DNA of 64,000 nucleotides from Arctopsyche grandis (GCF_051622035.1 NC_135356.1:25512839-25576838); one strand, 5' to 3'. Numbered from the stretch's first letter, positions 23,787-53,132 are shown. Notes: generated by a model from the letters alone, not told the origin. Program-made: numbers and translations.

Positions 23787-23978
23787 ATGGATACGTGTCA
23801 TGTTCGCGCTCTTGCGCAGAACGATACTAAATACCACGTTTCACTCCACGATAAGTCAATAAACCATTCCGACGATTTAAATAGGCTTTTAGCAGAAAAT
23901 CGTCCACTGAAACCTATAGGAATAATAAAAAAAAAACAACACAAATTTCAATCTTTGGGGAATAATCCAATAATCTAG
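23787..23978 (+). CDS. Possible small ORF, 63 aa, unknown
   Basis: A 63-codon frame starts at an ATG in a good context (aaaATGG) and has a less biased composition than the neighbouring AT-driven frames, with Arg, His, Asp and Lys spread along it and a basic KKKQHKF stretch. It has no signal peptide or recognisable domain. Without homology or transcript evidence it could be chance. It could also be one exon of a larger gene, although it ends in a stop of its own. Confidence 0.2.
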   Translation: MDTCHVRALAQNDTKYHVSLHDKSINHSDDLNRLLAENRPLKPIGIIKKKQHKFQSLGNNPII

Positions 23979-24249
23979 ATGGGAGGATGATATTTTATGG
24001 GAAGTGGAATATGGAGGATTGTTTTGGTTTTTAATTTTTCCATTCAATCTTACTCTAAATATAATATATAAATTGCGTATTGTTCAAGGTCGCATTATAT
24101 TCAGACTAATAGGGAATATGTATATGAAAATCCTGTTTTCAAAATAAATTTAGTTAAGAAAACGTTTAATATATTTCGTCCTTGTTTTAATGATAATATA
24201 ATAATATATATAAAAACCGATGGGATGTGATATGTGGCAGACCGTGGAC

Positions 24250-24413
24250 ACGCAACCAATCAGAGACAAGTGGACGCAGGGAAGCGTGGTAGTGGGGAGG
24301 GGGGGGGGGTCTGGAGCATCATGTGACGTCAGGACGAGCAACGGGTGACACATCCACGAAGACACACACACACACACACACATTCATTCATCATTTCGAA
24401 TGGGTTGGATCGG
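24250..24413 (+). promoter_or_regulatory. Promoter-like patch: CCAAT box, CRE, possible splice donor
   Basis: A CCAAT box (24256-24260) is followed by a CRE palindrome TGACGTCA (24324-24331), a (CA)n run (about 24362-24381) and a strong donor-like G|GTGAGTGT at 24412-24413. This order would fit a non-coding first exon. LLPH is the next plus-strand gene (ATG at 27878, exon acceptor at 27864), so it could be its distant promoter, but nothing in the sequence proves the link. Confidence 0.3.
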
Positions 24414-27400
24414 TGAGTGTGTAATGCGCGCACTCAACTTTTTACGATTAATAATACGCGCGCCCGTATAACCAATAAGTACCTAAAAATCATCATTCAA
24501 ATTGTCTATGTCGATGTTATTTTAGTTTAGTTGACAGTTTTAGCATGTCCCTCTTAATTTTTAAAGTTTAGTCCACTTCATACCTAGTATTCATATTACA
24601 AAACTTGACATCTCTTTATAAAAAGGAGCAGGACTGCGTCTACCATATTTTTATGTGTGCAACGCACACAGGCGGCCGAATGAAATGAGAGTTGAAAAAA
24701 TCATATTCCTTAAAAAATATTAAAAAGACATCACAGTTTTTTAAAATTCATTAATCATTTAAATACAACTTGTAACACACCCGAACTCTGATTTGGGGAA
24801 ATAACGGGATAGCAGGTATAGCTTCGCATGCAGCTAAGTCTTTTATGTTCTATTATTTTTGCAACTGCCAGTTTCATTTCTTCATGGATGTTGAGTATTG
24901 CTCGGTCTCGGAAGAAGAATGGCTTAGATGTCGAATTGGGGGGTGAAAACACTATATTTTCATGAACGAACTTGAAAACTTTCCGTCTCTCTTGTTGTCT
25001 GGTCTTATTCAGAACATTAAGTTTTGGTTTTCAGTCTGTTTTTTTGGTTAATACCTCGAATTAATATGGTTTATACAAATGCTGATATAATTAAGGCGGC
25101 CAAACTCCTAGGCGCGGCCCCGACAAACAGTAACCTTTAAATGCTATTCTTTATTAGTATTTTTTCTGTCTGTATAGATTTGTTCGTTTTCACTCGATGC
25201 ACGCTCATTGGTTTAAATATAGCAAATAAACCCACATATGTACTTACGAGTGAATATATAATGAGTTGAGTATGAGGTTGGCGTGTGGACGAATGAATTT
25301 TAAATAAACTATTTCAATATGTTCAGTATTGACTTATTCAAAAATGTTACATAAAGTTCAGTGCACGCTTCGAATATATCAGAACCGAGTATGCTTGGAA
25401 CGATTGTAGGTTGAATAATATTCTGATATGAGCCGGAAAGTGTTGATAGGCAAATAGTCGGCAGAGAACGACGAACAAAGTGGTAATAAAATAGGCCATA
25501 GTTCGTTGGGATGCTAAAATTAGTCGATTGTGTCGAGTTTACGAATTACATAGCTTGAAATGCTTTCATGGAAATTTGTTCTTTGTATGCATTTTCTCCG
25601 AATAGGTCAGCGACCTTTTGACTGATTGGCTATCAATGTTGCGACGTTTGAATCTCAGGGACACTCTCTGTGTAGTTCTTTCACGTGTGGTTTTATTATA
25701 GAACTACGGTCAGGGTATGAACTATTCGTATCTTGATCTTTGTCACGAGTTCTTGTTGAACCGGCTGAATGAAATTTAAAGAACATCACTCTTTTTTCTC
25801 TAGCCCATAGGAACCGATGAAGTTCTCGGGGTCGGACATAACCACGTCTGTGATTCGTCTGGACTTGCGATTCATTTATGATTCAGACTGAAGAACCACA
25901 ACCCATCAACACGTTTAAAATGGAAAAAAATTGGTCTATTTGTAAGACGATATCAGTTTAACGAATCCACTGCCAAGTTTTGCGTACGTACTGATGCCTT
26001 GCATTGGATAGTAGAATTGCGTTTACCAGTGTATTGGCGATCGATTTTCGAGATTCAACCTTGAACTATATTTATTATATGCGATTTTTAAGTCAAGCAG
26101 AGTTGTGTATTTTCGCTAATCTTAATTTGTCTCTCTTCTGTCAGTATGGTGATGTCACTTTTTACTTTGGCATATGCTTATCGCAAGAATACGTGATGTT
26201 TAAGAACTGAGTAATATGATCTTGGTATGTGTGTATGTAATGCTTTTATCTTAATGGCATATTTTATCTCGTGTTCAACTCTGGGTAAAAAAGGAGCATA
26301 CTTTCTTCCCTTGGAAACAGTTCTTAGACAGTACCATAAACATGAATTAAAATCTTAATAAATAAATAAATTACACATTTAATAGTGTGCGTATATGTAA
26401 AAGAAATAAAATATTTTTATTTAATTGAATTAATTAGCGAAAATATTCAGCTCTGTTTGAGTATGATTGAATAAATTAATCATTTTGCGTTTCACGTGAT
26501 TATTTTTCATTGCGCGATGAAATTGATTATGTTTAAAAGTATACACTTAATATACTCTCCATCTAATCGTAAGACTTCGTATTTCATGATTTATTCAATA
26601 TGCACAATTTATTGCATTGTCCGTATGAGTGAAAGCGAAATTAGTAAAAGAAAAATGGACGATTATCATGTCTTGGTAACCCTCTGATTATACAGGGTCT
26701 TCTGTGGATCGATGCAAAGCAGCTATCTAGCCGCACTTACCTTATTACGATGACTTCAAGTTGTTAAGATAGTCTGGATGTTTTACATTTTTTAAAAAAT
26801 CCTAATTTTACCCCGGTAACACATAAATTAATGGTGCTATCTTTATTTTCTGTTACTCTAGTGTGTATTCATCCCGTGCTATACGATTACACATATCTAG
26901 AAATGACAGGAACTTTGATAAAGTCACGCTAAATTGACGTGGGCTTTCAAGGAATTTTAGGAAAGAAAAAATACAGCACCTTAAGATTTTCAAATACTTC
27001 AAAAAAAATTATCTAGGTATTGCCCTAATTCTTCGAATTATGATACAAAGATTGCTTAGAGCCGGGCCATGCCCGGTCGCTTTTGGTCTCTCATTTCGGG
27101 AGACTGAAAGTGACCAATAATCCGCTCCGTGTTTGACGATGCAGTCAGATGTATGCCAATAGTTTTTAATATGTGACAATACAGTCATATTATTTTTCAC
27201 TATGTAGTCGTCGTGGATTACCTCCTATACAAAGTCATACATTTGAGGGAAATACTTTTTGTCAATATAATGTGTCTTTATTAAAGTTTCTGACATTTCT
27301 AGATACTCGTTAGCGTATAGCACAGCATAAGTACACACTAGAATAACAGTACAACAAAAAAATAAAGCTAGCACCGTTTATTATTGTGTTGCTGGGGTAT

Positions 27401-27877
27401 AATTACGAGAATTTAGAATTTTTTTTTAGAAATGTAAAAAAACTGGACTATTTTGATAAGTGTAAGATTTCTTACTAAGGTAAATGTGGCTAGATAGGTT
27501 TTGAATGATCTTTCTAAAGTTGCTTAATTTTTTGGTCATTGTCCTTATCATATGTATTTGGACGTGCATATGAATGTCCGTCAATTAGATATTTGTTCAT
27601 TATTTTATCATCTACTAAAATTTTATAATTATAAAGATTCTTTTCTTTGATGTATTTTTTTTTTTTGTATGATTTTCAGTCAGATGGGAGTCGTTGTAAA
27701 ATAAAACATGTGCAAATTAGGCAAGATTTTGCTATCAAAAATATTAGCCATTTCCAGTTTTAAACCTTTATCTTTTCAAATATTGTTTTTTTTACTTTAA
27801 GTGAAGCTTGCGAGATGAAGTTTTACATAATTATGGTAGCAATTTTTATGTTTTTTTTTTCCAGACTTGTACGCACA

Positions 27878-28797
27878 ATGGCGAAGTCTCTACGCAGCAA
27901 ATCTCGAAGACGTAACGTCAAGGCCAAGAGGGAGATATACAATGCAAAGGCTATCGAACAGTTGAAAAAAACTTTGGGTCTGACAAAGGCAGCGCAGAAA
28001 ATTCGTCGTGCAGAAATAATGAAAGACTTGACTGAGATGACTGCAGCGATTGAGGCTTCTAATAAGGTTTAATATTTTATTTATTATTATTACAAATTTA
28101 ATTATGTAATATTATAATACATTGCTGCGATTAATTTTATGAAAATGTGCGTTTTTGTTATTGTTAAGACTATTATGTGTAATATGTATTGAAAATATTA
28201 TTATGAACCATTATTTTTTTCTTACATGTATGTATAATGAAAGATTGTTTTAATTTGTGCATTATTTTTTTCTTACATGTATGTATAATGAAAGATTGTT
28301 TTAATTTTTGCATTATTTTTTTAATGGTTTTTTTGCGCTTTTTTGTTATTGAATACATATGTTGCTTCATTTAACTCCAAATATACATGTACCTTTTTAG
28401 ATTACAAAAAATATTGGATGTTTGTCAAAATTTGAAATTACTCGACGGTTTTGTGTTTCTTATCTGTGTTTGCTTGTATTTTGTTAATGATGAAATTAAG
28501 TATGAAATTAAGTTGCAATTTAAGTGCGGAAGTTGTGATGTTTGATTTGATCCAATGTATAATTTCTGTTTCCTTGGTTTTTTAAAGAATTCGGCTGCAA
28601 AGAATTCGGATGATATTATAATGATAGAAAATGGAAAAGGACCCGACGAAGATGAAGGTAAACTAAAGGATGGACAGCATCCAGTTTGGAAGAGTCAACG
28701 GAAAATTAAAGCGTTGAAGAAAGTGCAGAAGCTGAAGAAGAAAAAGCAAAAGAAAATCGCCAAAGCTAAGACAAAGGGCGGAAAGAATAAGAAGTAA
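27878..28797 (+). CDS. LLPH: LLPH-like ribosome-biogenesis protein
   Basis: Two coding exons, 27878-28066 and 28588-28797, joined at a phase-0 GT-AG intron, giving 132 aa. The start is MAKSLRSK, the signature N-terminus of the LLPH (LAPS18-like) family. The C-terminal half has GQHPVWKSQRK, close to the HGQYPIW-type motif of the family, followed by a Lys-rich nuclear/nucleolar tail (KKKKQKKIAKAK). Human LLPH is of nearly the same length. Family members are small nucleolar proteins linked to large-subunit assembly, so that role is inferred. An acceptor (ttttccag, ending 27864) just upstream of the ATG indicates a 5' UTR intron. A longer frame starting at 27815 runs through that acceptor and is not the likely start. 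Confidence 0.88.
28211..28312 (+). repeat. 51-bp tandem duplication in the LLPH intron
   Basis: Two adjacent copies of a 51-bp unit (28211-28261 and 28262-28312) differ at one base. They share CTTACATGTATGTATAATG and AAAGATTGTTTTAATTT. Confidence 0.85.
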
Positions 28798-30550
28798 TTT
28801 TTGATCTTAAATTTAGTGTTCATTACCCTTTCCAAGCAGCAAAATTAAGCTATAAAAAATAGTTTGCTTATATTTGTATATTTTGCTATTTAAATGATAC
28901 ATTTTTTTCTTATTCCATAAATAGTCACATTTGAGTCAATTTCATATAGGTTTAGATATATGTAAGTGTGTACACACAGGTCTCTTTTTACGCTACAGAT
29001 ACTATGTACACAGGATACTATGTACATGTACATACGCTATTGACTGGACTTGCCTGCTCCAACACTGAAGTACTCGGCAATATCTCGTGACAAAATGGGG
29101 AATCACTTGATTTCGCACGTAACATACATATGTAAACAATGTGCTGTTCATTATGTCAATATAGTCCAAAATATATATTTTTGAGAATTGCATTAAATAA
29201 TATAAATCACAGAACTTCAGTTGTCAAAAAAATTCACATAAAAAGAGACTCGGAGTGTATTATGTATTTGTGTATTATGTATTTATGTGATACAGTAAAA
29301 ATATTTAAGGATGATTTTGTATTCACATCTCGTTTTTTGGTTCTGATAACAGAGCTTTCTGTTTTAGATTTAATTTATGAATACATTTGTCATAAGAAAT
29401 AATTCCATGTAGTTGATATAAGTCATTTATCTGAATGTTAATTGTATCTGTAAAGCTGTGCGGAAAGGGTTTTATTAATTGAACACAAAATTGGAATATG
29501 GATTTTTCAGGTTTTTGGAATGCGGTCGTTAGAATTGTAACCGAACGCCGAATTTATAAAAATGCAACACTTGAATGTTTTCCTCGAATATATTTTATTT
29601 TATTAAACTTGAAACATTGAATTGAGTTTGTCGGCAAAATGCTACTTTTTTTTGAAATACTTGGAAAATTTGTGTCCTAAATATAATAATAATGTCTACA
29701 CTATTATGATAGTGCAGATTTTGCTATAAGTGAGATTTTTTTAAGTATCTCTTACATTTAGGATTATTAAGGAATTCATTCATAATTCAATTATTAAACT
29801 TTACGATGTTGTATGTCGCATAAAGGCATAAGAGAAAGAAAACGATTCTCATTTTAATTTAATTTTATTTAATTTTTAAATCGCAGGGTTACGAGATAAC
29901 ATACTCTATGACGAAATATAATGTTTACTTGTGCCAAAGGATCAATGTTTCGTGAATTACTACTTGTTTTTATTCATTTTCGTTTCAGTCACATTAAAAT
30001 TTTTGGTTGTTTATCTAAGTTTTTATATATATAGATGAATCATATTTTAAAGAAAAGTATAACGATTGTCAGCGTTTTCAATAATGTGATTATTTTATGT
30101 TACGTTTATTGAATATAAAAAGAGATATGTCAATGATTTTCATATCGAAATTAAACATTATAAATTTTAATTCGTGTATTACCTGAGGCCAAGTTTTAAT
30201 TTTGTTTTCACTTTTATGTTAAAATTTTTTGTATTATTTTATTTTTGTTCTAATGAAAATAAAAATAAAATTTATATATTAAACTAAAATTGGAATTTCT
30301 GCATTTATAATTTCTATTCTAAAGCTAAATCAGTTAACGTATCTGATCACAACATCTCCACCATCTCCACTACCGACAAACAATGAAATACAAAGAACAT
30401 ACAGTTGAAGAAAAAACTTTAATATCACATATAATCTTTAAATATGATTCGAGTACAATTATACAAATTACAAAAAGATACAAGAGAAATATGTAATTAA
30501 TATTATAAAAGTATATTTCAGTTTATACATGTGCACTATTATCTAAACAT
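28798..30550. other. Intergenic region between LLPH and mfas 3' ends
   Basis: The two genes are convergent here, so their 3' UTRs should lie in this stretch. It is AT-rich with several aataaa and tttatt motifs, but I cannot choose the real poly(A) sites. No coding frame is supported. Confidence 0.45.
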
Positions 30551-46982
<16,432 letters not shown>

Positions 46983-47060
46983 CGTCGAAAGTCCTGAGGA
47001 GTCCTCGCTTCTCGACCTCTCTCGTCCGACTAGTCGTTTGGAGCTGGAGCTCGCTTGAGC

Positions 47061-47066
47061 TATATA
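47061..47066 (-). promoter_or_regulatory. TATA-like box upstream of mfas
   Basis: TATATA lies 79 bp upstream of the mfas start codon at 46982. The sequence between them is locally richer in G+C (GACGAGAGAGGTCGAGAAGC), fitting a short 5' UTR. It is a weak call because TATATA is common in this DNA. Confidence 0.3.
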
Positions 47067-47509
47067 TGTACTACATTCATAAATGACAAAAAGCTCCTGG
47101 TGTGCATAACATTTTTTCAAGTTTATTTTGCAACGGTATCTTGCGAATAATAACCAGATTCGGACACGCAGATTTATATTACATATATTATTTAGCGATT
47201 TTAGATATGCACACAGATTTGCACAATGAAGAATCATGCGAGCAATTCATTTGGCACCACGATTTCGTGGATCTTTATTGCACAATTTAACAATTTTTTT
47301 TTAATATTGGTTTCCCTATGCATAATTATATGCAATATGTATCAAAGAAGAAATTTTATATGATAAAATTTTGTTTCTACGGTACAAATTCTGTATCGCT
47401 ACGTGTCAAGTTGGCGATCTTGACCTCAAAATTGATTTAACTCTCAGTAATTGGATGTATCATAAAAATGATTTATGTAGATCATTTTTAGCTACATGTG
47501 TTGCTGTTC

Positions 47510-47900
47510 GGGTCTACCTCACGGGAAGTGAAAAGCCCGAAAAAGCAAATATCGGAAGGCAAAGATCGAAAATCGAAAGATCTTAAGTCGAAAGATCAAA
47601 AAAAAAAAGGTGCATGGTAAACTGTACTATGTATATATAATATATATGAGTGGCATGCGGTGAAATTATCTCTCTTTTTGTTTTGTCATACAGCCTTGTT
47701 TACTGTGCGCGCGGAGGATACGGGAGGAAAAGACTGTTTCTCTTGTTCCTGTTGTATCCTACTCGCGCAAATTAAGTGAGGATGTACGACGGGGGGAGAT
47801 AGACTTTTACCGCACGCCACTGATGTATATACTAACCGTTTTTCATATGTATGCATGGTAAACGAACATTTTCGACTTTTTAGCATTCGGTGCGGTGACG
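47510..47900 (+). mobile_element. M2 element, long form
   Basis: Begins GGGTCTACCTCACGGG and carries both M2 arm parts (GCAAATATCGGAAGGCAAAG, later GGATACGGGAGGAAAAG and CGCGCAAATTAAGTGAGG). They are separated by a GTACTATGTATATATAATA insert with GAGTGGCATGCGGTGAAATT. It is nearly the same as the copy at 58279, so the two are of one recent subfamily. Confidence 0.7.
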
Positions 47901-48138
47901 GTCACCCGTTGCTGGCCATACCGTGGCTATATGTATGTATGTGACTTAAGGTTGATCGTTTCGTATCAAAATTTGCCTATCCGAGTTTGATTTCATTGTT
48001 GAAACGGTTCCTCACCAAAATTGACCACCTTCCCCCTTTTTTTTATCACCTCTATAGTACATATGCACAACTTTGGTCACAGGTGTTGCCTTGTAGGAAC
48101 CCTTAATGACACCATGGTAAATATTAAAAAAAAAAGTA

Positions 48139-48490
48139 AATACACCATACTCTCGATTATCCGGCTTTCGGATTATCCGCGCTTAAATTTCATTATTTTT
48201 GAATGATAATACGTGAAATTAATGAGTGAATTTAGATCATTGATTGATGATCAGGACTTTTTCGTTAGATACGTATGTTCATCTCTTACAAACACGAAAA
48301 AAATTTAGATTTACCCTGAAAAAATACAGATTTATTTGTGTAACAAATAAGCGTAAGAAAATTTTACTGACTGTTCAACAAAAACTTACGTTAATTGAGA
48401 AAAATTCGAAAATGAAGAATCCACATTAAAGCTCGTCGAAGAATATGGAATATTAAACTGTTCATTATGGCGTTCACAAGAGATTATGAT
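48139..48490 (+). pseudogene. pogo/Tigger DNA transposon remnant
   Basis: CTCTCGATTATCCGG and TCGGATTATCCGC (48150-48182) are the terminal-repeat motifs of Tigger/pogo elements. Downstream, KRKKILLTVQQKLTLIEK (about 48350-48405) matches the start of the CENP-B/pogo helix-turn-helix domain. After a frameshift the next frame continues with STLKLVEEYGI, as in the family. The rest of the transposase is lost and a LINE fragment follows. The copy is dead. Confidence 0.65.
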
Positions 48491-48559
48491 AGTACTATGT
48501 ACCTGTCCTTCCAAACGAAAAAGTATGAAAATGTCATCACACAGGTTTAGATTCAGATT

Positions 48560-48800
48560 TAGAAAATCGTCTCTGTTTTGCGCAACACTCATCCATCTCA
48601 CTCCGCACATTTTCCTAATTTCGTTCACCCATCTTCCTTGCGGTCTTCCTTTTACACTTTTGCATTCTCTCGGGTACCATTCGAGCACTTCTTTGGTCCA
48701 CCTTTCGTCCATCCTCCTAGCTACGTGACCCGCCCATTGCCATTTCAATCTCTTCACTCTATCCACTATGTCCACTACCCTTGTCATACTTCTCACCCAT
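48560..48800 (-). pseudogene. LINE ORF2 C-terminal fragment
   Basis: Minus-strand frame with VKRLKWQWAGHVARRMDERW, then GRPQGRWVNEIRK, the WAGHxAR and GRPxxRW motifs of the non-LTR ORF2 tail. It is related to 43487-43654. A (TA)n and poly-T tract (48806-48852) adjoins the upstream side. Confidence 0.7.
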
Positions 48801-48853
<53 letters not shown>

Positions 48854-49149
48854 TTTTGGCGGAATTTCTATCTTAAATCTCTCAGTCAATAGTGATGTGT
48901 ATTCGTGGTTGAGCTACACTGTAGCTCTTAAGCGGCCAATTGAGTCAATTTCTCAATCACTGCATTTTTTTGTTACAGAGAGGTACTAGAACAAAAGAGG
49001 TCTGCCCTTATACACTCACATTATTGAAATTGATTCAGCTTGACTATTTAGTTAACAACAATGTTGACTCAATTGGTAGAACATCCGCCTACCGATTGAA
49101 AGGTGCTTATGCTACACTAGTATACAGAAAAGCTAGGTCCTAGATGTGT

Positions 49150-51017
49150 TAGAGTTACTTGCATCGCATAATTTTTTTATCACCCCTTTTATTTTTTGAC
49201 ATTGTCAATGTCAATTGTGTCAAACGAATGAAGCCACGTGATGTACATATGTACATATGCGTACGTATGAAATTTACCCTTGATTAGTTTCTTGGGTCGG
49301 GTTTGTGAGTTGGGAGGCTTCACTCCGGTACATTTTATTATTATATCGACATACATAACCAGTGATCGAAAACGGTGACTCCTATTTTTGAAAAAATGAG
49401 GGAGAAACGTGTGGAAATATTAAGATCTTATGAATTAATAATGATATTAAGGTAGGCATCTCACCGCTGGAGTCCACGTACGCGTCCCGTGTCGCACCTT
49501 TGAGGGTATTATGGATGTTATTAAATATAATTTTCAATAATCTACATTTTGATAAAAAGCTACATTATCTTTTATTTCAATTTTATTAAAATTCACACTG
49601 AATAAGCAAGTGTCAAATTTATAATTTTATTACATGAAAAAAATTAGGTGATTGAAAAATATATGTACATGTTTAGATAATAATTTTATATAATATTATG
49701 GTCAATATATTAAAGCCGGCTATAATGAATTGAATTGACTTTATGTAAAAAAATATCACACCTATGAATTTTATTCAATAATTAATTTTAATATAGTTTA
49801 TAGTACTATATATATCGAAGAACTGGACATATAAATATATCGAAAATATTCGTACAATTAACAGAAACAACAGCGTCTTAGCACAACATCCATCGCGAAA
49901 CAAGTTCTGAACACTTTAAAATCTACAGTGCGACTGAGAAACAATGGATCATGATTGATCCTGAATAGCATAGATCTCATAAAAAGAAAAATTTCAAATA
50001 TATGCTTCAAATATCATTGCAGTTGAGCACAAAACCTGCGACACATATCAGGCCGTTCATACCATTTCGTGGAAACGGCGAGCCGGCGTCGAAATGATCA
50101 GAGCAAACAAACGGACTATGACTGTCATTGTTCATCCCACCATTCTTCATGTTGTTTTATGTTTTTTCCTTTTTATTTATGTAAAACTAATATTTTTTAA
50201 AGAAACTGCAAATTTTCGTTCAGCACCGGAATCTCGATATTCAGACTAGACCGGGATTCACGGTACCAGAAAACACTGGGATCCCGGGATTGGAAGCCTT
50301 AGTGTGTATGTTGTCCTTTTGTGTTTTGTTATTCTCCTCTTTATGTTTTTTTACTTATTTTTATTTTGATCATGTGGTGAATTAAGAATTATGTAATGTA
50401 TTGTCATAATTAGAGATCGGACCGGAAGAGTGCCGTTCATTGTTTATTGTTGCTGTGCTTTGTTCAATTTTATGAAGAACCTTTTTTTTTGCACTCTAGC
50501 TTTGTAAATAGACGCAAAACGCCCTGCTTTCTGGAAAAAGCACGCTTCCTATGCGTCATAATGGTCCGAATTTAAAAATAATAAATGATGTTCTATAAAA
50601 AAGTTCAATATTTTATTTCCAAGACATTGAATTGTTTATAATTTTTAAAATCTTCACACGATACTTTCTATGTACTCAAAACAATGACTGTGTGCCGAGG
50701 ATATGTTCATTATTAATTTTCCAAGATTAAGACAAACAATTTGGATCAAGTTAATTATTTTAATTGTCATGAGCCGACAGTTGAGCGTTACTGAAAAGCA
50801 ACGGTAAAGCTTCCAGTATATTCTGATTGAGTTTCCATTGTAAGATACGTATTGTAAAGCTTTATTTTTAAACGAGTTTGAAGATCGCTAAAAAGATAAT
50901 GAATAACTTTGGGATAATAATATTTATTTCTATATATGTGTATACAATAATAAACATTGCATTTGTGGATTTTGCGTGAACTGATAAATTTACAAGGTTA
51001 CTGAAAAAAAAAACGTG
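49150..51017. other. Intergenic sequence, no gene seen
   Basis: AT-rich DNA without supported exons. A CGGGATTCACGG / GATCCCGGGATTGG patch at 50240-50290 and an AGAGATCGGACCGG patch near 50410 look like old transposon ends, but I could not pair them. Confidence 0.35.
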
Positions 51018-51021
51018 CGTG

Positions 51022-51223
51022 TTAATGTGCGCGCCCAGAATACGGGAAGAAAAGCCTGTTCCTCTTGTTCCTGTTGTATCCTGCTCGCCCAAATTAAGTG
51101 AGTATGTACCGTTTACCATGCGCCCTTTTTTATCTTTCGACTTAAGATCTTTCGATTTTCGATCTTTGCCTTCCGATATTTGCGTTTTCGGGCGTTTCAC
51201 ATTCGGGCCCGTGAGGTAGACCC
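51022..51223 (+). mobile_element. M2 element, single-arm copy
   Basis: From GTGCGTGTTAATGTGCGCGC to GTGAGGTAGACCC, with the M2 blocks AAGCCTGTTCCTCTTG, CAAATTAAGTGAGTATG and CGATTTTCGATCTTTGCC in the usual order. Both open frames over it are artefacts. Confidence 0.7.
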
Positions 51224-51530
51224 AAAGATTATATACAATAAACAAATATTTATTTTTCCATTTGCATATGTAACTATTATTTAAATCTTATATTATGTTT
51301 GGGTTATTGTGTATGGCGAGCGTTCGACTTCCATTGACTCGTCTTATAACGTTGTCGAATAGTTTTATCTTTTTTCAGTAACATGTTCGTGTAAAATACA
51401 AGCATAATTGTAGTGTAGCATAATTATTAGACATTTTTCATGGAATTTTTTCGATTTTGTATCAGAGATATTGTTTTACTTCATATATACCGCAATTTTA
51501 TATACATATTATATAATATATATGTATGTA

Positions 51531-53132
51531 CAGTGGCGGACTGGGACTGAAATCAGTGCATGCCAGGAGTCAAAGGGGGCCCCACCCAGGGTTAAAAAAA
51601 TTTGTCCCCCCCCCCATATAACAAAATTTTCTTCTTTCCATCACGCTAAAAATCAAGGGCAAAAAATAAATAAAATTTTCAAAAATGGGAATAAAAAAAT
51701 TTAGGTACAAGAAAAATGGCAAAAGCAAAATAGATCCATAAATTACATTGTATATTTCGTTTTAATCCTTGTCCTAGGTAAATAGAATGCATCGTAAAAG
51801 AATGCGGCATAAAAGCGGCTTTTACTTTCGGTAGAAAACAATCAGGGACGTCATTTCAGCTTTTTCTTGGAGGGGGGGGGGCAGGCAAAGATTGGTCAAA
51901 TTGAATTTTTTTTCAAAAAATCTTTTTTATATCGGAATAAAAATGGAAAATATACAATATGAAAAAAATAAGCTTATTTTTGAAAATATATGTATATATA
52001 AAAATATCTTATGTAAAAAGCCAAAAAAGCGCCGCAGGCGAAAATTTTTTTCCAAAAATCTACACATGGTCGCAAAATGGTTAACAAAAGTCGACCATCA
52101 AAATGTATCACTATATAAAAAAAATATACAAACTTTCGGAAAAATAAACGATACACATCTGTTTTTGAGACAAAATAAAGTAAAGGCGACCTTTCTAACG
52201 ATTCGCTCAATGGGATGAACAGTTTCTAAGAATGTTACCCAAGGCATACCACTTAAAAACCAAAATATATTTGCTTCAAAATAATAAAATCTTTTTTTTT
52301 CAAAGCACATAGCAGCGATTATTTTATTAGTTACACAAAAGTAACATAATATAAGAAATAAACGCAGCATTCATAGATCCATAGTATCTCATTAATCATT
52401 AAATTCATAATATTTTCTAAATTCACCTATTTCTTAATTTAGGGGGGCGAGTGCCCCCCCCAAATTACGTCCCTGAAAACAAAAAATGCATAATATTTTC
52501 AATTAATGTTAATCGAAAATCGAGATTTTGGGGAGGGGCCCCTATCCTTATTTCTATATACATGGATGTGTCTAGATTAGGAATAGATTTTATATTCGGA
52601 AACTGTTTAAAATTGTGTATTTAAATCTTACTATATCGTCGAAGTATAATCAAATGTTATTTTGAAAGTATGTATGAAGTAAATTTAAATCGCTGGTTGA
52701 TGATGAATCGTCCTATCAAAATTGTTTTAAGCAATTCAGTTTATATTATTCACGGAAATTTGTTTATTCCCATTTTTATTTCATTAGGTAGTTGTTACAT
52801 AGGTTGGAAATATTAAATAACCTTGAGGTTGGAAATGGTCCCGGTAAAAGGGCCCAAGCAAATGTTGAAACTTACATTTCGAGCCTAATAAAAAAAGGTA
52901 ACCGATCCTTGGGCTGTTAAAGCAGGTATTAGTTGTTTGTGTATATCGTAAGAAATTTGTTTTGTTGAAATACCCAAACTCTAGGTCCCAAAGTGCAATA
53001 TGCTATAAATTTTTACACACGTGAAATAGTTAAAAAGCTATTTTTCATTTTACTGAGGGCCCATATTTTCTAACGGATAGTGGGGCCCACATGCCATCGG
53101 GCATGTACGCTTGTATGGCCAGTCCGCCACTG
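51531..53132. mobile_element. hAT element remnant, 1.6 kb, with nested hAT
   Basis: Ends CAGTGGCGGACTGG and CCAGTCCGCCACTG are a perfect 14-bp inverted repeat. TGTATGTA flanks both sides (51523-51530 and 53133-53140), giving the 8-bp duplication of hAT. I see no transposase motif in the unique part, so the copy is non-autonomous or decayed. A second hAT-like element is inserted at 51843. Confidence 0.88.
51843..52475. mobile_element. Nested hAT-like element, 633 bp
   Basis: Starts CAGGGACGTCATTT and ends AAATTACGTCCCTG. Its flanks AAAACAAT (51835-51842) and AAAACAAA (52476-52483) agree at 7 of 8 bases, so a decayed 8-bp target duplication is likely. Subterminal poly-G/poly-C runs face each other. 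It is related to the ends at 53492 and 53684-54039. Confidence 0.75.

Larger units (their letters stand above)
23206..27864. other. Mostly unassigned region upstream of LLPH
   Basis: No frame can be assigned to a protein family. A small frame at 23787-23978 is listed separately, as is a promoter-like patch at 24250-24413. The remaining AT-rich DNA shows no clear element ends. Confidence 0.4.

Noticed and set aside
27815-27877. Upstream in-frame ATG for LLPH giving a hydrophobic N-terminus
   Set aside because: The extension is AT-driven, crosses a good splice acceptor (ends 27864), and the family begins at MAKSLRSK.
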